64,000 bases of DNA from Phytohabitans sp037414955 (GCA_037414955.1 JBBEWH010000017.1:1-64000); one strand, 5' to 3'; positions 15,587 through 24,267 are shown, numbered from the stretch's first letter. Translations and numbers: made by a program. The notes: generated from the letters alone by a model not told the origin.

Positions 15587-16571
15587 AGCAGGGGGCCAGC
15601 GGAGCCAGGTCGATCGCCTCCGCGGTGTCCGCGACGTGCAGACCGGGCCGCGGACCGCCGGCCAGCACGTACAGCGACGCGCCGACCGTCACCACGCCCA
15701 GCCCGTGCCGCGGGGTCGGCAGCGGCGGCAGCGCCTGCCACCCGCCGGCCCGCACGTCGAACGCCTCCACCTCCTCGAACGTCGCGTCGGCCTCGCCGCC
15801 GACCGCGACGACCCGGCCGGAGCAGGTGGCCGCCGCCGACAGCCCGCCGCGCGGCGTCGGCAGGTCGGGCAGCACGCGCCACTGACCGGTACCCGGGTCG
15901 TAGACCTCGAACGCGGCGAAGTTGCCCTTGCCGCTCTCCCGGCCGCCCACCGTGTAGACCAGGCCACCGAAGCCCGCGCCGCCCAGGTGCTCGCGCGGCG
16001 TCGGCGGGCCGGGCGCCGTCGACCAGCGGTCGGCGGCGACGTCGTACACGAGCATCTGCCGGGACAGGCCGCCGGCGTTGACGCCGCCCGCGACATAGAC
16101 CCGGTCGCCGGCGGCGACCGCGGTGGCGGCGCCGCGCCCCTGCGGCATGGCGGCCACCGGCCGCCATCGATCACCTTCCAGCCGGTACGCCGCGGCGCTC
16201 GCCTCGCCGTTCGCCAGCAGGCCACCGAAGACGTACACCGTGCCGCCCGCCGCCGCGGCCATGGCGTGATTGACGGCCACCGGCAGCGGCGGGCCGACCG
16301 CCCAGCGGTCCGTCGCCGTGTCGAGGACCTCTACGGTCGGCAGCGTGCCGCCGTCCGCCCGGTAGCCGCCGACCACGTAGATCCGCGTGCCCACGGCGGC
16401 CGCCGCGACCTCGGTACGCGCGGACGGCGCCGCCGGGAGCGTGCGCCACGCGACGGTGGCCGAGGCCCGCGGCGCCGGCGACCGGGGATCGGCCGCCGGG
16501 GGCGCGTCGTCGGTGCAGCCACCGCCCAGGGCGACCATGCTGAGGAGTACCGCGAGCGATGCCCGTCGCAT
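15582..16571 (-). CDS. Kelch-repeat lipoprotein
   Basis: A 329-residue surface lipoprotein. The N-terminus MRRASLAVLLSMVALGGGC is a lipoprotein signal with Cys19. About six Kelch blades follow, each with the pattern of a hydrophobic strand, G-G (IYVVGGY, VYVFGGL, VYVAGGV, VYTVGGR, VVAVGGE, LYVLAGG) and a W about 10-15 residues after the next TxxxDxW, which predicts a six-bladed beta-propeller. Such domains bind proteins or sugars, and the ligand is unknown. The last codons read into a 56-bp element that supplies the stop. The gene is downstream of the adenylate kinase-like gene on the same strand, but another element stands between them, leaving only 34 bp for its own promoter and leader. Confidence 0.85.
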   Translation of the reverse strand: MRRASLAVLLSMVALGGGCTDDAPPAADPRSPAPRASATVAWRTLPAAPSARTEVAAAAVGTRIYVVGGYRADGGTLPTVEVLDTATDRWAVGPPLPVAVNHAMAAAAGGTVYVFGGLLANGEASAAAYRLEGDRWRPVAAMPQGRGAATAVAAGDRVYVAGGVNAGGLSRQMLVYDVAADRWSTAPGPPTPREHLGGAGFGGLVYTVGGRESGKGNFAAFEVYDPGTGQWRVLPDLPTPRGGLSAAATCSGRVVAVGGEADATFEEVEAFDVRAGGWQALPPLPTPRHGLGVVTVGASLYVLAGGPRPGLHVADTAEAIDLAPLAPCS

Positions 16572-16605
16572 CCCCGCAGTCTCCCACCAACCAGGCGGAA
16601 CCGCT

Positions 16606-16661
16606 CATGATCAAGGCGTCCTTCACGTCGTTAGGACTACGTGAAGGACGCCTTGATCATG
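16606..16661. repeat. 56-bp palindromic element, copy 4
   Basis: Between tandem leftward genes (adenylate kinase-like, then Kelch). It contains the adenylate kinase stop codon and ends 34 bp before the Kelch start. Arms TTCACGT and ACGTGAA are a paired variant of the consensus TTCAAGT and ACTTGAA. Confidence 0.86.
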
Positions 16662-17298
16662 GGAGAGGGAGGCCTAGGCGTTTGCGGATCTCGCGGTGCA
16701 CGGTATCGGCGTCGGGCCGGGCGTCAACGGTGAAGACGAACTCCTTGCGCCGGAAGATGTCCAGCACCGGCCGGGTCTTGCTGTGGTACTCCCGCAACCG
16801 CGCCGCCAGCGCCTCCGGGGTGTCGTCGGCGCGGGCCACTAGTTCGCCACCGCACACGTCGCACCGGCCTTCGACCTCGGGCCGGTCGGCGATGAGGTTG
16901 TAGTCCATGCCGCACTTGGTGCACAGCCGCCGGTTCAGCACCCGGCGGCGGACCTCGTCGTCAGGCATGTCGAGGTGGATGACCCCGTCGATGTCGTAGC
17001 TTTCCAGAAAGAACTCCGCCTGCCGCCCGTTGCGCGGGAAGCCGTCGATCACGAAGCCGTAGTTCCAGTCGTGCGCGTGCAACCGGTCGCGCACGACCGA
17101 CTCGACCAGATCGTCGCCGACCAGATCGCCGGCGGCAACGATCCGCCGGACCTGGGCGCCGAGCTTGGTGTGGTGCTGCACGTGCCAGCGGAAGATGTCA
17201 CCGACGCTGATGTGCACCAGGTCGAACGCCTTGCACAGGATGCCAGCCTGGGTGCCCTTGCCGCTGCCCTGCACGCCCATCACCACGTACTTGCGCAT
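16657..17298 (-). CDS. adenylate kinase-like nucleoside monophosphate kinase
   Basis: A 213-residue P-loop kinase that should transfer phosphate from ATP to a nucleoside monophosphate. Walker A is GVQGSGKGTQ at 8-17; NMP-binding elements are HISVGDIFRWHV and DGFPRNGRQ; the LID has four cysteines in two pairs (LCTKCG and RCDVCGG), which predicts zinc. The C-terminal arginine region reads ALAARLREYHSKTRPVLDIF. It differs from the usual housekeeping Adk (about 217 residues, HISTGDMLR) in having SVGDIFRW. It may therefore be a second paralogue with a changed NMP preference; only a phylogeny would tell. The stop codon lies in a palindromic element and the start is 33 bp from the next one. Confidence 0.85.
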   Translation of the reverse strand: MRKYVVMGVQGSGKGTQAGILCKAFDLVHISVGDIFRWHVQHHTKLGAQVRRIVAAGDLVGDDLVESVVRDRLHAHDWNYGFVIDGFPRNGRQAEFFLESYDIDGVIHLDMPDDEVRRRVLNRRLCTKCGMDYNLIADRPEVEGRCDVCGGELVARADDTPEALAARLREYHSKTRPVLDIFRRKEFVFTVDARPDADTVHREIRKRLGLPLP

Positions 17299-17330
17299 AT
17301 CCGCACGATTTCACATCCGCCTCCCGCCCT

Positions 17331-17386
17331 CATGATCAGGGCGTCCCTGTAGTCGTTAGAACGACTTGAAGGACGCCCTGATCATG
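17331..17386. repeat. 56-bp palindromic element, copy 5
   Basis: Lies between tandem leftward genes and provides the stop codon of the AhpD-like gene. Arm bases AGGGCG pair with CGCCCT, a compensated variant of AAGGCG/CGCCTT. Flanking CCCT and AGGG extend the stem. The left arm is imperfect near the apex (CTGTAG against the expected TTCAAG). Confidence 0.86.
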
Positions 17387-17927
17387 AGGGTGGGACCGCG
17401 CGGAGGTAGCCGTCGCGGGCGAGGCGGGCGCCCATCCGGTCGTACCGTTCCTCCTCGGTCGGCGCCACCGTGCCGAGCCCGTCGACGTACCGGTTGACCA
17501 TGCAGAACGCGGCCGCGATGAGGACCGTGTCGTGCAGTTCCTCGTCGGTGGCGCCGGCCGCCCGGGCCGCCGCGACGTCCTCATCGGACACTCGTGGTCC
17601 GCCCTCGGCCACCGCGCCGGCGACCCGCAGCAGTGCGCGCAACTTCGGCGCCAGGCCCTCGACGTCCGGGCCAGCCTGCGCCGCCACACACAGCTCCGGG
17701 CTCGCGCCGAGGTGCGGGACGACCGCGCTGTGCGAGCGGGCGCAGAACTCGCATTCGTTGACGCGCGAGACGTACGAAGCGATGACCTCCCGTTCGGCCG
17801 GGCTCAGTGAGCTGGCGCCGCGCAGCAACTCGTGCATCAGCTCGGCCACCTTCACACCGGTGGACGGCTTGAACGCCAGCAGGCCGGTGATGCCCGGCAG
17901 GTCGTCGCGCACCGCGATGTGCGGCAT
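17382..17927 (-). CDS. AhpD-like carboxymuconolactone decarboxylase-family protein
   Basis: A 181-residue all-helical protein of the alkylhydroperoxidase AhpD / CMD family. The redox motif is NECEFCARSHS, the E-x-C-x-x-C-x(3)-H signature of AhpD-like peroxidases, which reduce peroxides with the cysteine pair. SPAEREVIASYVSRVN precedes it in the usual place, and a second helical half contains LHDTVLIAAAFCMVNRYVDGL. The ATG at 17927 has GGAGG eight nucleotides upstream. It follows the DUF574 methyltransferase gene on the same strand after 41 bp, and a 22-bp perfect palindrome lies just upstream of its ribosome-binding site. Physiological partner unknown; peroxide or quinone stress is a fair guess. 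Confidence 0.85.
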   Translation of the reverse strand: MPHIAVRDDLPGITGLLAFKPSTGVKVAELMHELLRGASSLSPAEREVIASYVSRVNECEFCARSHSAVVPHLGASPELCVAAQAGPDVEGLAPKLRALLRVAGAVAEGGPRVSDEDVAAARAAGATDEELHDTVLIAAAFCMVNRYVDGLGTVAPTEEERYDRMGARLARDGYLRAVPPS

Positions 17928-17948
17928 TCGGTACCTCCACGTCACAGC

Positions 17949-17970
17949 GACGCGTCGGCGCCGACGCGTC
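17949..17970. promoter_or_regulatory. 22-bp perfect palindrome between methyltransferase and AhpD-like genes
   Basis: GACGCGTCGGC followed at once by its complement, with no loop. It overlaps the first two bases of the methyltransferase stop codon (on the complement) and lies about 21 bp from the AhpD-like start. It could be a dimeric operator or an attenuator; a terminator is less likely without a loop. Confidence 0.4.
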
Positions 17971-18775
17971 AGGGGCGATAGGCCACTGCGGCGTAGCCCG
18001 GATAGTCCTCCGGGCTGCCCGGCAGCACATCCGCCTCGTCCGGACGCCACAGTGTCATGTGGACCAATCCTGGCGGCACGAGATCCAACCCGTCCAGTAG
18101 TTCGGTGATCTTTTGATGGCTGCGCATCGTCATCGGCGTGGGCGTACGCGCGTACAGGGCGCGGTGCCGGTCGGCCTTCGGGCCCTGCCCGTCGGCGGAC
18201 GCGTGGCACACGGCGACGTAGCTGCCCGGTGCCACACCCTTCGCGTACCCCGAGATGATGCCGGCCGGGTCGGCGCTGTCCGGCACGAAGTGCAACACCG
18301 CCGCCAGCAGCACCGCCACCGGCCGCGAGAGGTCGAGCCAGCCCGCGTCGCGCACCTGGTCGAGCACGGCGACCGGATCCCGCAGGTCGGCGTGCAGCAC
18401 CGCCACCCGCGGGTCCGCACCGAGGATCGCGCGACTGTGCGCGACCGCGACCGGGTCGATGTCGACGTAGACGATCCGGGCCGACGGGTCGGCCGCGTGC
18501 GCCACCTCGTGCACGTTTCCCACGGTGGGGATGCCGGAGCCCAGGTCGAGGAACTGGTGGATGCCGGCATCCACCAGGAAGCGCACCGCCCGGCGCAGGA
18601 ACGCCCGGTTGGCGCGCATGATGAGCGGCAGCTCCGGCCAGTCGGCGAGGGCCTGGTCGGCCATCGCCCGGTCGACCGCGAAGTTGTGCGCGCCGCCAAG
18701 GTAGTAGTCGTAGACGCGGGCCGCGTTGGGTCGGTCGAGGTCGACCCCGTACGGCGCCCATTCCGGTCTGGTCAC
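17969..18775 (-). CDS. DUF574-family SAM-dependent methyltransferase
   Basis: A 268-residue class I methyltransferase of the actinobacterial DUF574 (Methyltransf_19) family. Signature N-terminus PNAARVYDYYLGGAHNFAVDR is present, followed by the SAM-binding FLDLGSGIPT, the acidic VYVDIDPVAVAHSR and a VLLAAVLHFVPD motif. The family is greatly expanded in actinomycetes and most members have no known substrate. It is divergent from the Nramp transporter, with an 80-bp shared promoter region that contains a CRP-like palindrome. It lies upstream of, and probably in transcription with, the AhpD-like gene. Confidence 0.88.
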   Translation of the reverse strand: MTRPEWAPYGVDLDRPNAARVYDYYLGGAHNFAVDRAMADQALADWPELPLIMRANRAFLRRAVRFLVDAGIHQFLDLGSGIPTVGNVHEVAHAADPSARIVYVDIDPVAVAHSRAILGADPRVAVLHADLRDPVAVLDQVRDAGWLDLSRPVAVLLAAVLHFVPDSADPAGIISGYAKGVAPGSYVAVCHASADGQGPKADRHRALYARTPTPMTMRSHQKITELLDGLDLVPPGLVHMTLWRPDEADVLPGSPEDYPGYAAVAYRP

Positions 18776-18820
18776 CCGGCCAGGGTAGTGATTCCGGTTC
18801 CCATTCAGGACAGCGAAGAC

Positions 18821-18834
18821 GTGACAAAGGTCAC
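18821..18834. promoter_or_regulatory. CRP/GlxR-like palindrome
   Basis: GTGACAAAGGTCAC fits the GTGA-N6-TCAC core bound by CRP/FNR family regulators (GlxR type in actinobacteria), with a further A at the 3' side. It lies 22 bp before the Nramp ATG and 46 bp before the methyltransferase start. The core is short, so a chance match is possible. Confidence 0.4.
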
Positions 18835-18855
18835 ATTATCGATCATGCTTTGGTT

Positions 18856-20337
18856 ATGGCTGAGTACTCACTCGGCGTCAGTCGGCCGCCGTTGCACGTC
18901 GCCGACCTGCCGGAGCCGGAGGAAGTGTTCGGCGTCCGGCGCATCGGACCGAAAGAGCTGATCAAGTACGCGATCGGTCCGAGCCTCATCGCGCTCGGCA
19001 TCTCCATCGGCAGCGGCGAGTGGCTACTGGGACCGCAGTCCGTCGGGCAGTACGGCTTCGTCGGCGTCGGCTGGGTCATCCTCGTCTCCGCGCTGCTCCA
19101 GACCTTCTACAACGTGGAGTGCTCGCGGTACGTGTTGGCCACCGGCGAGGCGCCGGTCGTCGGTTGGGGGCGGGTGCCACCTGGCTTCCTGCTCTGGGTG
19201 CCGCTGTCCGCCGGGCTGGTGATCTTCGCGTTCATCGCCGGCGGCTGGGCCGCCGCCGCCGGCCAGGGCATGTACGCGCTGGTACACGGCGCGCTGCCGG
19301 AGTCCGGTGCCGAGGAGCCCCGGCTGTGGGCGATCGCGCTGCTGCTCGTGGTCTTCACGATCACCGCCCTGGCCCGCCGGATCAGCCGGGCGCTGGAGCT
19401 GGCGAACTGGGTGATGGTGGTGTCGATCCTGATCGGCCTGCTGCTGATCGACCTGTTCATCGTGCCGTTCGAGCTGTGGTGGGAGGGCATCCGCGGCTTC
19501 GTCACGCCGGCCGCGCCGCCGGCGGGCATCACCGCCACCCAACTCGGCGCGCTGGCCGGCTTCACCGCGCTGGCGTCCGGCCTGAACTGGTACGTCATGG
19601 GCCACTACCGGGACAAGGGCTACGGCATGGGGTTCCGGACCGGGTACCTCTCCGGGATGCGCGGCGAGCGGCGCGAGGTGCTGCCGGTCGGCACCACCTT
19701 CCCCGACAACGAGGCGAACACGGCGCGCTGGCGCCGGTGGTACCGGCTGCTGCTCACCGACATGTGGGGCGTGTTCTTCGCCGGCGCGATGCTCGGCATG
19801 CTGCTGCCGACCATCCTCATGGCCCGCGCGGTGGAGCTGTCCGGCGAGCGGCCCACCCAGGCGAACGTGCCGACGTTCGTGGCGGGGGTGCTCGACGAGG
19901 AGTACGGCCGGGTGATGTTCTACCTCGCGCTGGTGCTCGGGGTGCTCATCCTCTTCAGCACCCAGCTGGGCATCTTCGAGGCGATGGTGCGGGTGGTCAC
20001 CGACGCCGCGCACGGCACCAGCCCGACGTTGCGCCGGCTGATCGAGGGCGACCCGCGCCGGTTCTACTACCCGTTCATGCTGTTCCTGATCATCGTGATC
20101 TCGGTGATCCTGCACCTGGCGCTGCCGGTGAGCCTCGTGCAGTGGTCGGCCAACATGTCGAACCTCGGCGCGTTGATCTTCCCGTTCATGCTGATCTACC
20201 TGAACAGCAAGCTGCCGCGGGCGGCCCGCCCGCGGCCCTGGCACTACGTGCTGCTCGGCCTGAACGTGCTGTTCTTCGGCTTCTTCTTCGTCAACTTCAT
20301 CGCCGACTTCATCGGCGACCCGCTGGTGACGTTCTGA
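18856..20337 (+). CDS. Nramp-family divalent metal transporter
   Basis: A 493-residue inner-membrane protein with about eleven transmembrane helices, of the Nramp-like family that imports Mn2+ or Fe2+ with protons. The first helix reads GPSLIALGISIGSGEWLLGPQ. In classical Nramps the corresponding helix has the metal-binding DPGN motif; here the place reads IGSGEW, so substrate specificity may differ. Helix 6 region GALAGFTALASGLNWYVMGHY lacks the usual MPHN. It therefore belongs to a divergent Nramp-related group of uncertain substrate. ATG 18856 is taken rather than TTG 18850; no clear ribosome-binding site precedes either. The stop is followed by a 47-bp shared hairpin. Confidence 0.75.
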   Translation: MAEYSLGVSRPPLHVADLPEPEEVFGVRRIGPKELIKYAIGPSLIALGISIGSGEWLLGPQSVGQYGFVGVGWVILVSALLQTFYNVECSRYVLATGEAPVVGWGRVPPGFLLWVPLSAGLVIFAFIAGGWAAAAGQGMYALVHGALPESGAEEPRLWAIALLLVVFTITALARRISRALELANWVMVVSILIGLLLIDLFIVPFELWWEGIRGFVTPAAPPAGITATQLGALAGFTALASGLNWYVMGHYRDKGYGMGFRTGYLSGMRGERREVLPVGTTFPDNEANTARWRRWYRLLLTDMWGVFFAGAMLGMLLPTILMARAVELSGERPTQANVPTFVAGVLDEEYGRVMFYLALVLGVLILFSTQLGIFEAMVRVVTDAAHGTSPTLRRLIEGDPRRFYYPFMLFLIIVISVILHLALPVSLVQWSANMSNLGALIFPFMLIYLNSKLPRAARPRPWHYVLLGLNVLFFGFFFVNFIADFIGDPLVTF

Positions 20338-20342
20338 GGGTG

Positions 20343-20389
20343 AGGAAGGGCCCCTTCCCATCGAAAAACGATGGGAAGGGGCCCTTCCT
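20343..20389. terminator. AAGGGCCCCTT-family bidirectional terminator
   Basis: A perfect 21-bp stem (20343-20363 with 20369-20389) around an AAAAA loop, placed 6 bp after the Nramp stop and 8 bp before the sigma-factor stop. It serves both convergent genes. It belongs to the same repeat family as 14893-14941 and 61032-61077. Confidence 0.8.
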
Positions 20390-20396
20390 TGCACGA

Positions 20397-20957
20397 TCAG
20401 GGGAGCGTGGAGTCGGTGATGCCGCGCTCCTCCAGGGCGGTGCGGAGGGCGCGCAGGGCGTAGTAGACCCGCGACTTCGCCGTGCCGAGCGGCAGGTTGA
20501 GCTCCTGCGCGGCCTCCGCGACGGTACGGCCCCGGAAGTACGTCTCCAGCAGGATCTCCTGGTGCGACGGGCTGAGCGTGCGCAGCGCCGCCGTCACCGT
20601 CATCCGGCGCAGCACCTTCTCGCTCTCGTCCTGCTCCGGAAGCGTGGTCAGGTCGTGACCGTACGACTCCGGGGGACGGGCGTTCTGGCTGCGGTGCTCG
20701 TCGATCGCGATCCGGCGGGCGACGGTCACCAACCAGGGGCGGAGGGAGGAGTGCCCCTCGCCCCCTAAGCGATGGACGTTGCGCCAGCCGCGCAGGAGTG
20801 TCTCCTGCACGATGTCCTCCGCCTTCTGGCGGTCGCCGGCGACGAGTTGCAGCACGAACCGCAGCAACGGGCCGGCGTGCTCCTCGTACAGCTCACGTAC
20901 CAGCGCATCCTCGGCCCCCTCCCCACGATGCCGCCCTGCGGTCATCCCGTACGTCAT
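20397..20957 (-). CDS. ECF RNA polymerase sigma factor
   Basis: A 186-residue group IV sigma factor. Region 2 is visible as LVRELYEEHAGPLLRFVLQLVAGDRQKAEDIVQETLLRGWRN, with RPWLVTVARRIAIDEHRS after it; region 4 is LRTLSPSHQEILLETYFRGRTVAEAAQELNLPLGTAKSRVYYALRALR. The sequence GTAKSRVYYALR is characteristic of the SigL/SigK-like actinobacterial group. No anti-sigma gene lies next to it; it is followed by the Nramp gene on the opposite strand and preceded by tex. Its start could be ATG 20957 or ATG 20945. Target promoters and signal are unknown. Confidence 0.9.
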   Translation of the reverse strand: MTYGMTAGRHRGEGAEDALVRELYEEHAGPLLRFVLQLVAGDRQKAEDIVQETLLRGWRNVHRLGGEGHSSLRPWLVTVARRIAIDEHRSQNARPPESYGHDLTTLPEQDESEKVLRRMTVTAALRTLSPSHQEILLETYFRGRTVAEAAQELNLPLGTAKSRVYYALRALRTALEERGITDSTLP

Positions 20958-21068
20958 GCGCGGACACCCTCATCTCGTGGTCTTCGGCACGGCGCGGCCG
21001 AACGAACCCGACACCTGCGTAATAGGAGATGCGGGTCCGCCCTGCGGAATAACAGAAAACCTCTCGGA

Positions 21069-23420
21069 TTATCTGGTGCGGTTGCGCTGGTCACCCGGAC
21101 CCTTGTCCCGAACGTCTTTGGTCAGACCGGCGCGGCGCAACGCGTCGGCCATCGCGCCCTGCGGCTCGCGGGCCGGCTGCCGAGCCGGCTGAGCAGGGCG
21201 TTTACCCGAAGGCCGGCCCGGTCGGGCCGGCCGCTCCCCGCGCGTCTCCGGCTGGCCGGACGCCTCGTCCTCCAGCCGGAGGGTGAGCGAGATCCGCTTG
21301 CGGGGCACGTCGACGTCGAGCACCTTCACCCGAACGATATCGCCCGGCTTGACGACGTCGCGCGGGTCCTTCACGAAGGTCCGGGACATCGCCGAGACGT
21401 GGACGAGGCCGTCCTGGTGCACGCCGACATCGACGAAGGCGCCGAAGGCGGCCACGTTCGTGACCACGCCCTCCAGCACCATGCCGGTCTTCAGGTCGGC
21501 GAGCGTGTCGACGCCGTCCGCGAAGGTGGCCGTCTTGAACGCCGGGCGCGGGTCGCGGCCCGGCTTCTCAAGCTCTTTCAGGATGTCGGTGACGGTGGGC
21601 AGGCCGAACCGGTCGTCGACGAACTCGGCCGGCTTGATCTGCCGCAGCAGCGACCCGTTACCGATCAGCGTGGTGAGGTCGCCGGTCGTGGCGGCCAGGA
21701 TCCGGCGCACCACCGGGTAGGCCTCCGGGTGCACGCTGGACGCGTCGAGCGGGTCGTCGCCGCCCCGGATGCGCAGGAAGCCGGCACACTGCTCGAACGC
21801 CTTCGGCCCGAGCCGGGGCACCTCCTTGAGCGCCCCGCGGGACCGGAACGGGCCGTTGGCGTCGCGGTGCAGCACGATGCTGTGCGCGAGGCCCTCGCCG
21901 ATGCCGGACACCCGGGTCAGCAGCGGCGCGGACGCCGTGTTCACGTCGACGCCGACCCCGTTCACGCAGTCTTCGACCACCGCGTCCAGCGACCGGGACA
22001 GCTTCACCTCGGACAGGTCGTGCTGGTACTGCCCCACCCCGATCGACTTGGGGTCGATCTTCACCAGCTCGGCGAGCGGGTCCTGCAGCCGGCGCGCGAT
22101 CGAGACCGCGCCGCGCAGCGACACGTCGAGCTCGGGCAGCTCCGCCGACGCGTACGCGGACGCCGAGTAGACCGACGCGCCCGCCTCGGAGACCATGACC
22201 TTGGTCAGCTTGAGGTCCGGGTGCCGGGTGATCAGGTCACCGGCCAGCTTGTCGGTCTCCCGGGAGGCGGTGCCGTTGCCGATCGCGACCAGCTCCACCT
22301 GGTGCGCGGCCGCCAGCCGCGCCAACGTCGCGATCGACTCGTCCCAGCGCTGCCGCGGCGCGTGCGGGTAGATGGTGTCGGTCGCCAGCACCTTGCCGGT
22401 GCTGTCGACGACCGCCACCTTCACGCCGGTGCGCAGCCCCGGGTCGAGACCCATGGTCGCCCGCGGGCCCGCGGGCGCGGCCAGCAGCAGGTCGCGCAGG
22501 TTCGTCGCGAACACCCGCACGGCCTCCTCCTCCGCGATCTGCCACAGGCGCGCGCGGAGGTTGGCGTCCAGGTGCACCAGGATCCGGGTACGCCAGGCGG
22601 CGCGCACGGTGTCGAGCAGCCAGCGGTCGGCGGGCCGCCCCTGGTCGGTGATGCCGAAGTGGGCGGCGATGCGCTGCTCGTAGGCCCCGGGGCCGAGCTG
22701 CGGCTCCTCCGCCTCCAGCGTCAGGTCGAGGATCTCGGTCTTCTCGCCCCGGAACATCGCCAGGATCCGGTGCGAGGGCAGCTTCGTGAACTCCTCGCCG
22801 AACTCGAAGTAGTCGGCGAACTTCGCGCCCTCGTCCTGCTTGCCCTCCCGTACCCGGGAAACCAGCCGGCCCTGCGACCACATCCGCTCGCGCAGCGTGC
22901 CGATCAGGTCGGCGTCCTCCGCGAACCGCTCGGCGAGGATCGCCCGGGCGCCCTCCAGGGCGGCCGCGGCGTCAAGCTCTGGTTTGGTGAAGGCGGCGGC
23001 CGCCGCCTTCGGGTCCTGGGTCGGGTCGCTCAGCAACAGGTCGGCCAGCGGCTCCAGGCCGGCCTCACGGGCGATCTGCGCCTTGGTGCGCCGCTTCGGC
23101 TTGAACGGCAAATAGATGTCTTCCAGCCGCGCCTTCGAGTCGGCGGCCATGATCTGCGCTTCCAGGGCCTCGTCGAGCTTGCCCTGGGTGCGGATCGACT
23201 CCAGGATCGCGGTGCGCCGCTCCTCCATCTCTCTCAGGTAGCGCAGCCGCTCCTCGAGTGTGCGCAGCTGCGCGTCGTCGAGCGCACCGGTGACTTCCTT
23301 GCGGTAGCGGGCGATGAACGGCACCGTGGCGCCGCCGTCGAGCAGCTCGACCGTCGCCGCCACCTGACGTTCCCGGACACCGAGCTCGTCGGCGATCCGC
23401 TGATGAAGAGATGAACTCAC
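21069..23420 (-). CDS. tex: Tex-family RNA-binding transcriptional accessory protein
   Basis: A 783-residue cytoplasmic protein, full length for Tex. Order: N-terminal helical Tex region (ADELGVRERQVAATVELLDGGATVPFIARYRKEVTG is the hallmark start), YqgF/RNase H-like domain (TMGLDPGLRTGVKVAVVDSTGKVLATDTIYPH), helix-hairpin-helix pair (DVNTASAPLLTRVSGIG) and a C-terminal S1 RNA-binding domain (LKTGMVLEGVVTNVAAFGAFVDVGVHQDGLVHVS), then a basic Arg/Pro tail. Tex proteins bind RNA and affect transcription; the precise role is unsettled. The PP2C gene lies immediately downstream region-wise on the same strand, ending 9 bp past this gene's start, so the two are probably transcribed as phosphatase then tex. 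Confidence 0.95.
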   Translation of the reverse strand: MSSSLHQRIADELGVRERQVAATVELLDGGATVPFIARYRKEVTGALDDAQLRTLEERLRYLREMEERRTAILESIRTQGKLDEALEAQIMAADSKARLEDIYLPFKPKRRTKAQIAREAGLEPLADLLLSDPTQDPKAAAAAFTKPELDAAAALEGARAILAERFAEDADLIGTLRERMWSQGRLVSRVREGKQDEGAKFADYFEFGEEFTKLPSHRILAMFRGEKTEILDLTLEAEEPQLGPGAYEQRIAAHFGITDQGRPADRWLLDTVRAAWRTRILVHLDANLRARLWQIAEEEAVRVFATNLRDLLLAAPAGPRATMGLDPGLRTGVKVAVVDSTGKVLATDTIYPHAPRQRWDESIATLARLAAAHQVELVAIGNGTASRETDKLAGDLITRHPDLKLTKVMVSEAGASVYSASAYASAELPELDVSLRGAVSIARRLQDPLAELVKIDPKSIGVGQYQHDLSEVKLSRSLDAVVEDCVNGVGVDVNTASAPLLTRVSGIGEGLAHSIVLHRDANGPFRSRGALKEVPRLGPKAFEQCAGFLRIRGGDDPLDASSVHPEAYPVVRRILAATTGDLTTLIGNGSLLRQIKPAEFVDDRFGLPTVTDILKELEKPGRDPRPAFKTATFADGVDTLADLKTGMVLEGVVTNVAAFGAFVDVGVHQDGLVHVSAMSRTFVKDPRDVVKPGDIVRVKVLDVDVPRKRISLTLRLEDEASGQPETRGERPARPGRPSGKRPAQPARQPAREPQGAMADALRRAGLTKDVRDKGPGDQRNRTR

Positions 23421-23429
23421 CCAGCGATC

Positions 23430-24146
23430 TTAGGCTGTCACATCCGCCACGATGACCGACACGTTGTCCGGCGCACCGGCGTCGAGCGTCAAACGCACCA
23501 GGGCCTCGGCACATTCACGCTGGTCACGGTGTGACTGGAGGGTCACGGCGATCGCGTCGTCGGAGACATAATCCGAAAGACCGTCACTACACAGCAGGTA
23601 ACGATCTCCTGGCGCTGGGCTGATAATCGCCCCCGACGGGGTGAATTCCTGCCCCTGCACCGCCTGCGTCACCACCGACCGCTGCGGGTGCGCGCGCGCC
23701 TCCTCCGGCGTCAGCACCCCATGGTCCACGAGGGACTGCACATAGGTGTCGTCCTTGGTGATCTGGCGGAACCCGCCGTCGCGCAGCAGGTAGGCCCGCG
23801 AGTCACCCACGTGGAACAGCGCGAGCTGATCACCCGACAGCAGCAGCGCGGTCACCGTCGTGCCCATGCCCTCGCGGCCCGGGTCCTCGTCCGCCGCCGC
23901 CCGGATCTGCTGGTTGGCCGCCTCGACCGCCTCGCGCAGCGTGGCGAGGGGATGGTCGGGCTCGGGCTGCTCGTCGAGCGGCGCCAGCACCTTGACGATC
24001 AGGTCGCTGGCGAGCTCGCCGGCGGGCAGGCCACCGATGCCGTCCGCGATGACCAGCAACCGCCGGCCCGCGAACGCCGAGTCTTCATTATTGGAGCGGA
24101 CCAGGCCGACGTCGCTGAGCATGGCCGCCCGCAAGATCAAGCTCAT
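23430..24146 (-). CDS. PP2C-family Ser/Thr protein phosphatase
   Basis: A 238-residue metal-dependent phosphatase that would reverse Ser/Thr kinase phosphorylation. Motifs: DVGLVRSNNEDSAF (motif 1), LLVIADGIGGLPAGELAS (motif 2 with the metal-binding Asp-Gly), GMGTTVTALLL, LALFHVGDSRAYLLRDG, ITKDDTYVQSLVDHGVL, LLCSDGLSDYV and GAPDNVSVIVADV at the end, so the complete catalytic core is present and there is no membrane anchor. ATG 24146 has GGGGGTGA upstream; the longer in-frame reading through the palindromic element is rejected as a start. It ends 9 bp before tex, in the same direction. Confidence 0.92.
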   Translation of the reverse strand: MSLILRAAMLSDVGLVRSNNEDSAFAGRRLLVIADGIGGLPAGELASDLIVKVLAPLDEQPEPDHPLATLREAVEAANQQIRAAADEDPGREGMGTTVTALLLSGDQLALFHVGDSRAYLLRDGGFRQITKDDTYVQSLVDHGVLTPEEARAHPQRSVVTQAVQGQEFTPSGAIISPAPGDRYLLCSDGLSDYVSDDAIAVTLQSHRDQRECAEALVRLTLDAGAPDNVSVIVADVTA

Positions 24147-24208
24147 GTCACCCCCACGCTGGCATGGCAAGAGCCTACTGGTCCCCCAAACACCCGATGT
24201 CCCCTCCC

Positions 24209-24264
24209 CGTGATCAAGGCGTCCCTCAAGTAGTTCTAACGACTTGAGGGACGCCTTGATCATG
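24209..24264. repeat. 56-bp palindromic element, copy 6
   Basis: Lies between tandem leftward genes (XRE regulator, then PP2C). It begins CGTGATC instead of CATGATC. CCCTCA pairs with TGAGGG. It is 4 bp from the XRE regulator stop and about 60 bp from the PP2C start. Confidence 0.85.
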
Positions 24265-24267
24265 GAA

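Noticed and set aside
16142..16626. Upstream extension of the Kelch gene through the palindromic element
   Set aside because: A lipoprotein signal begins exactly at 16571, so the extension is not part of the protein.
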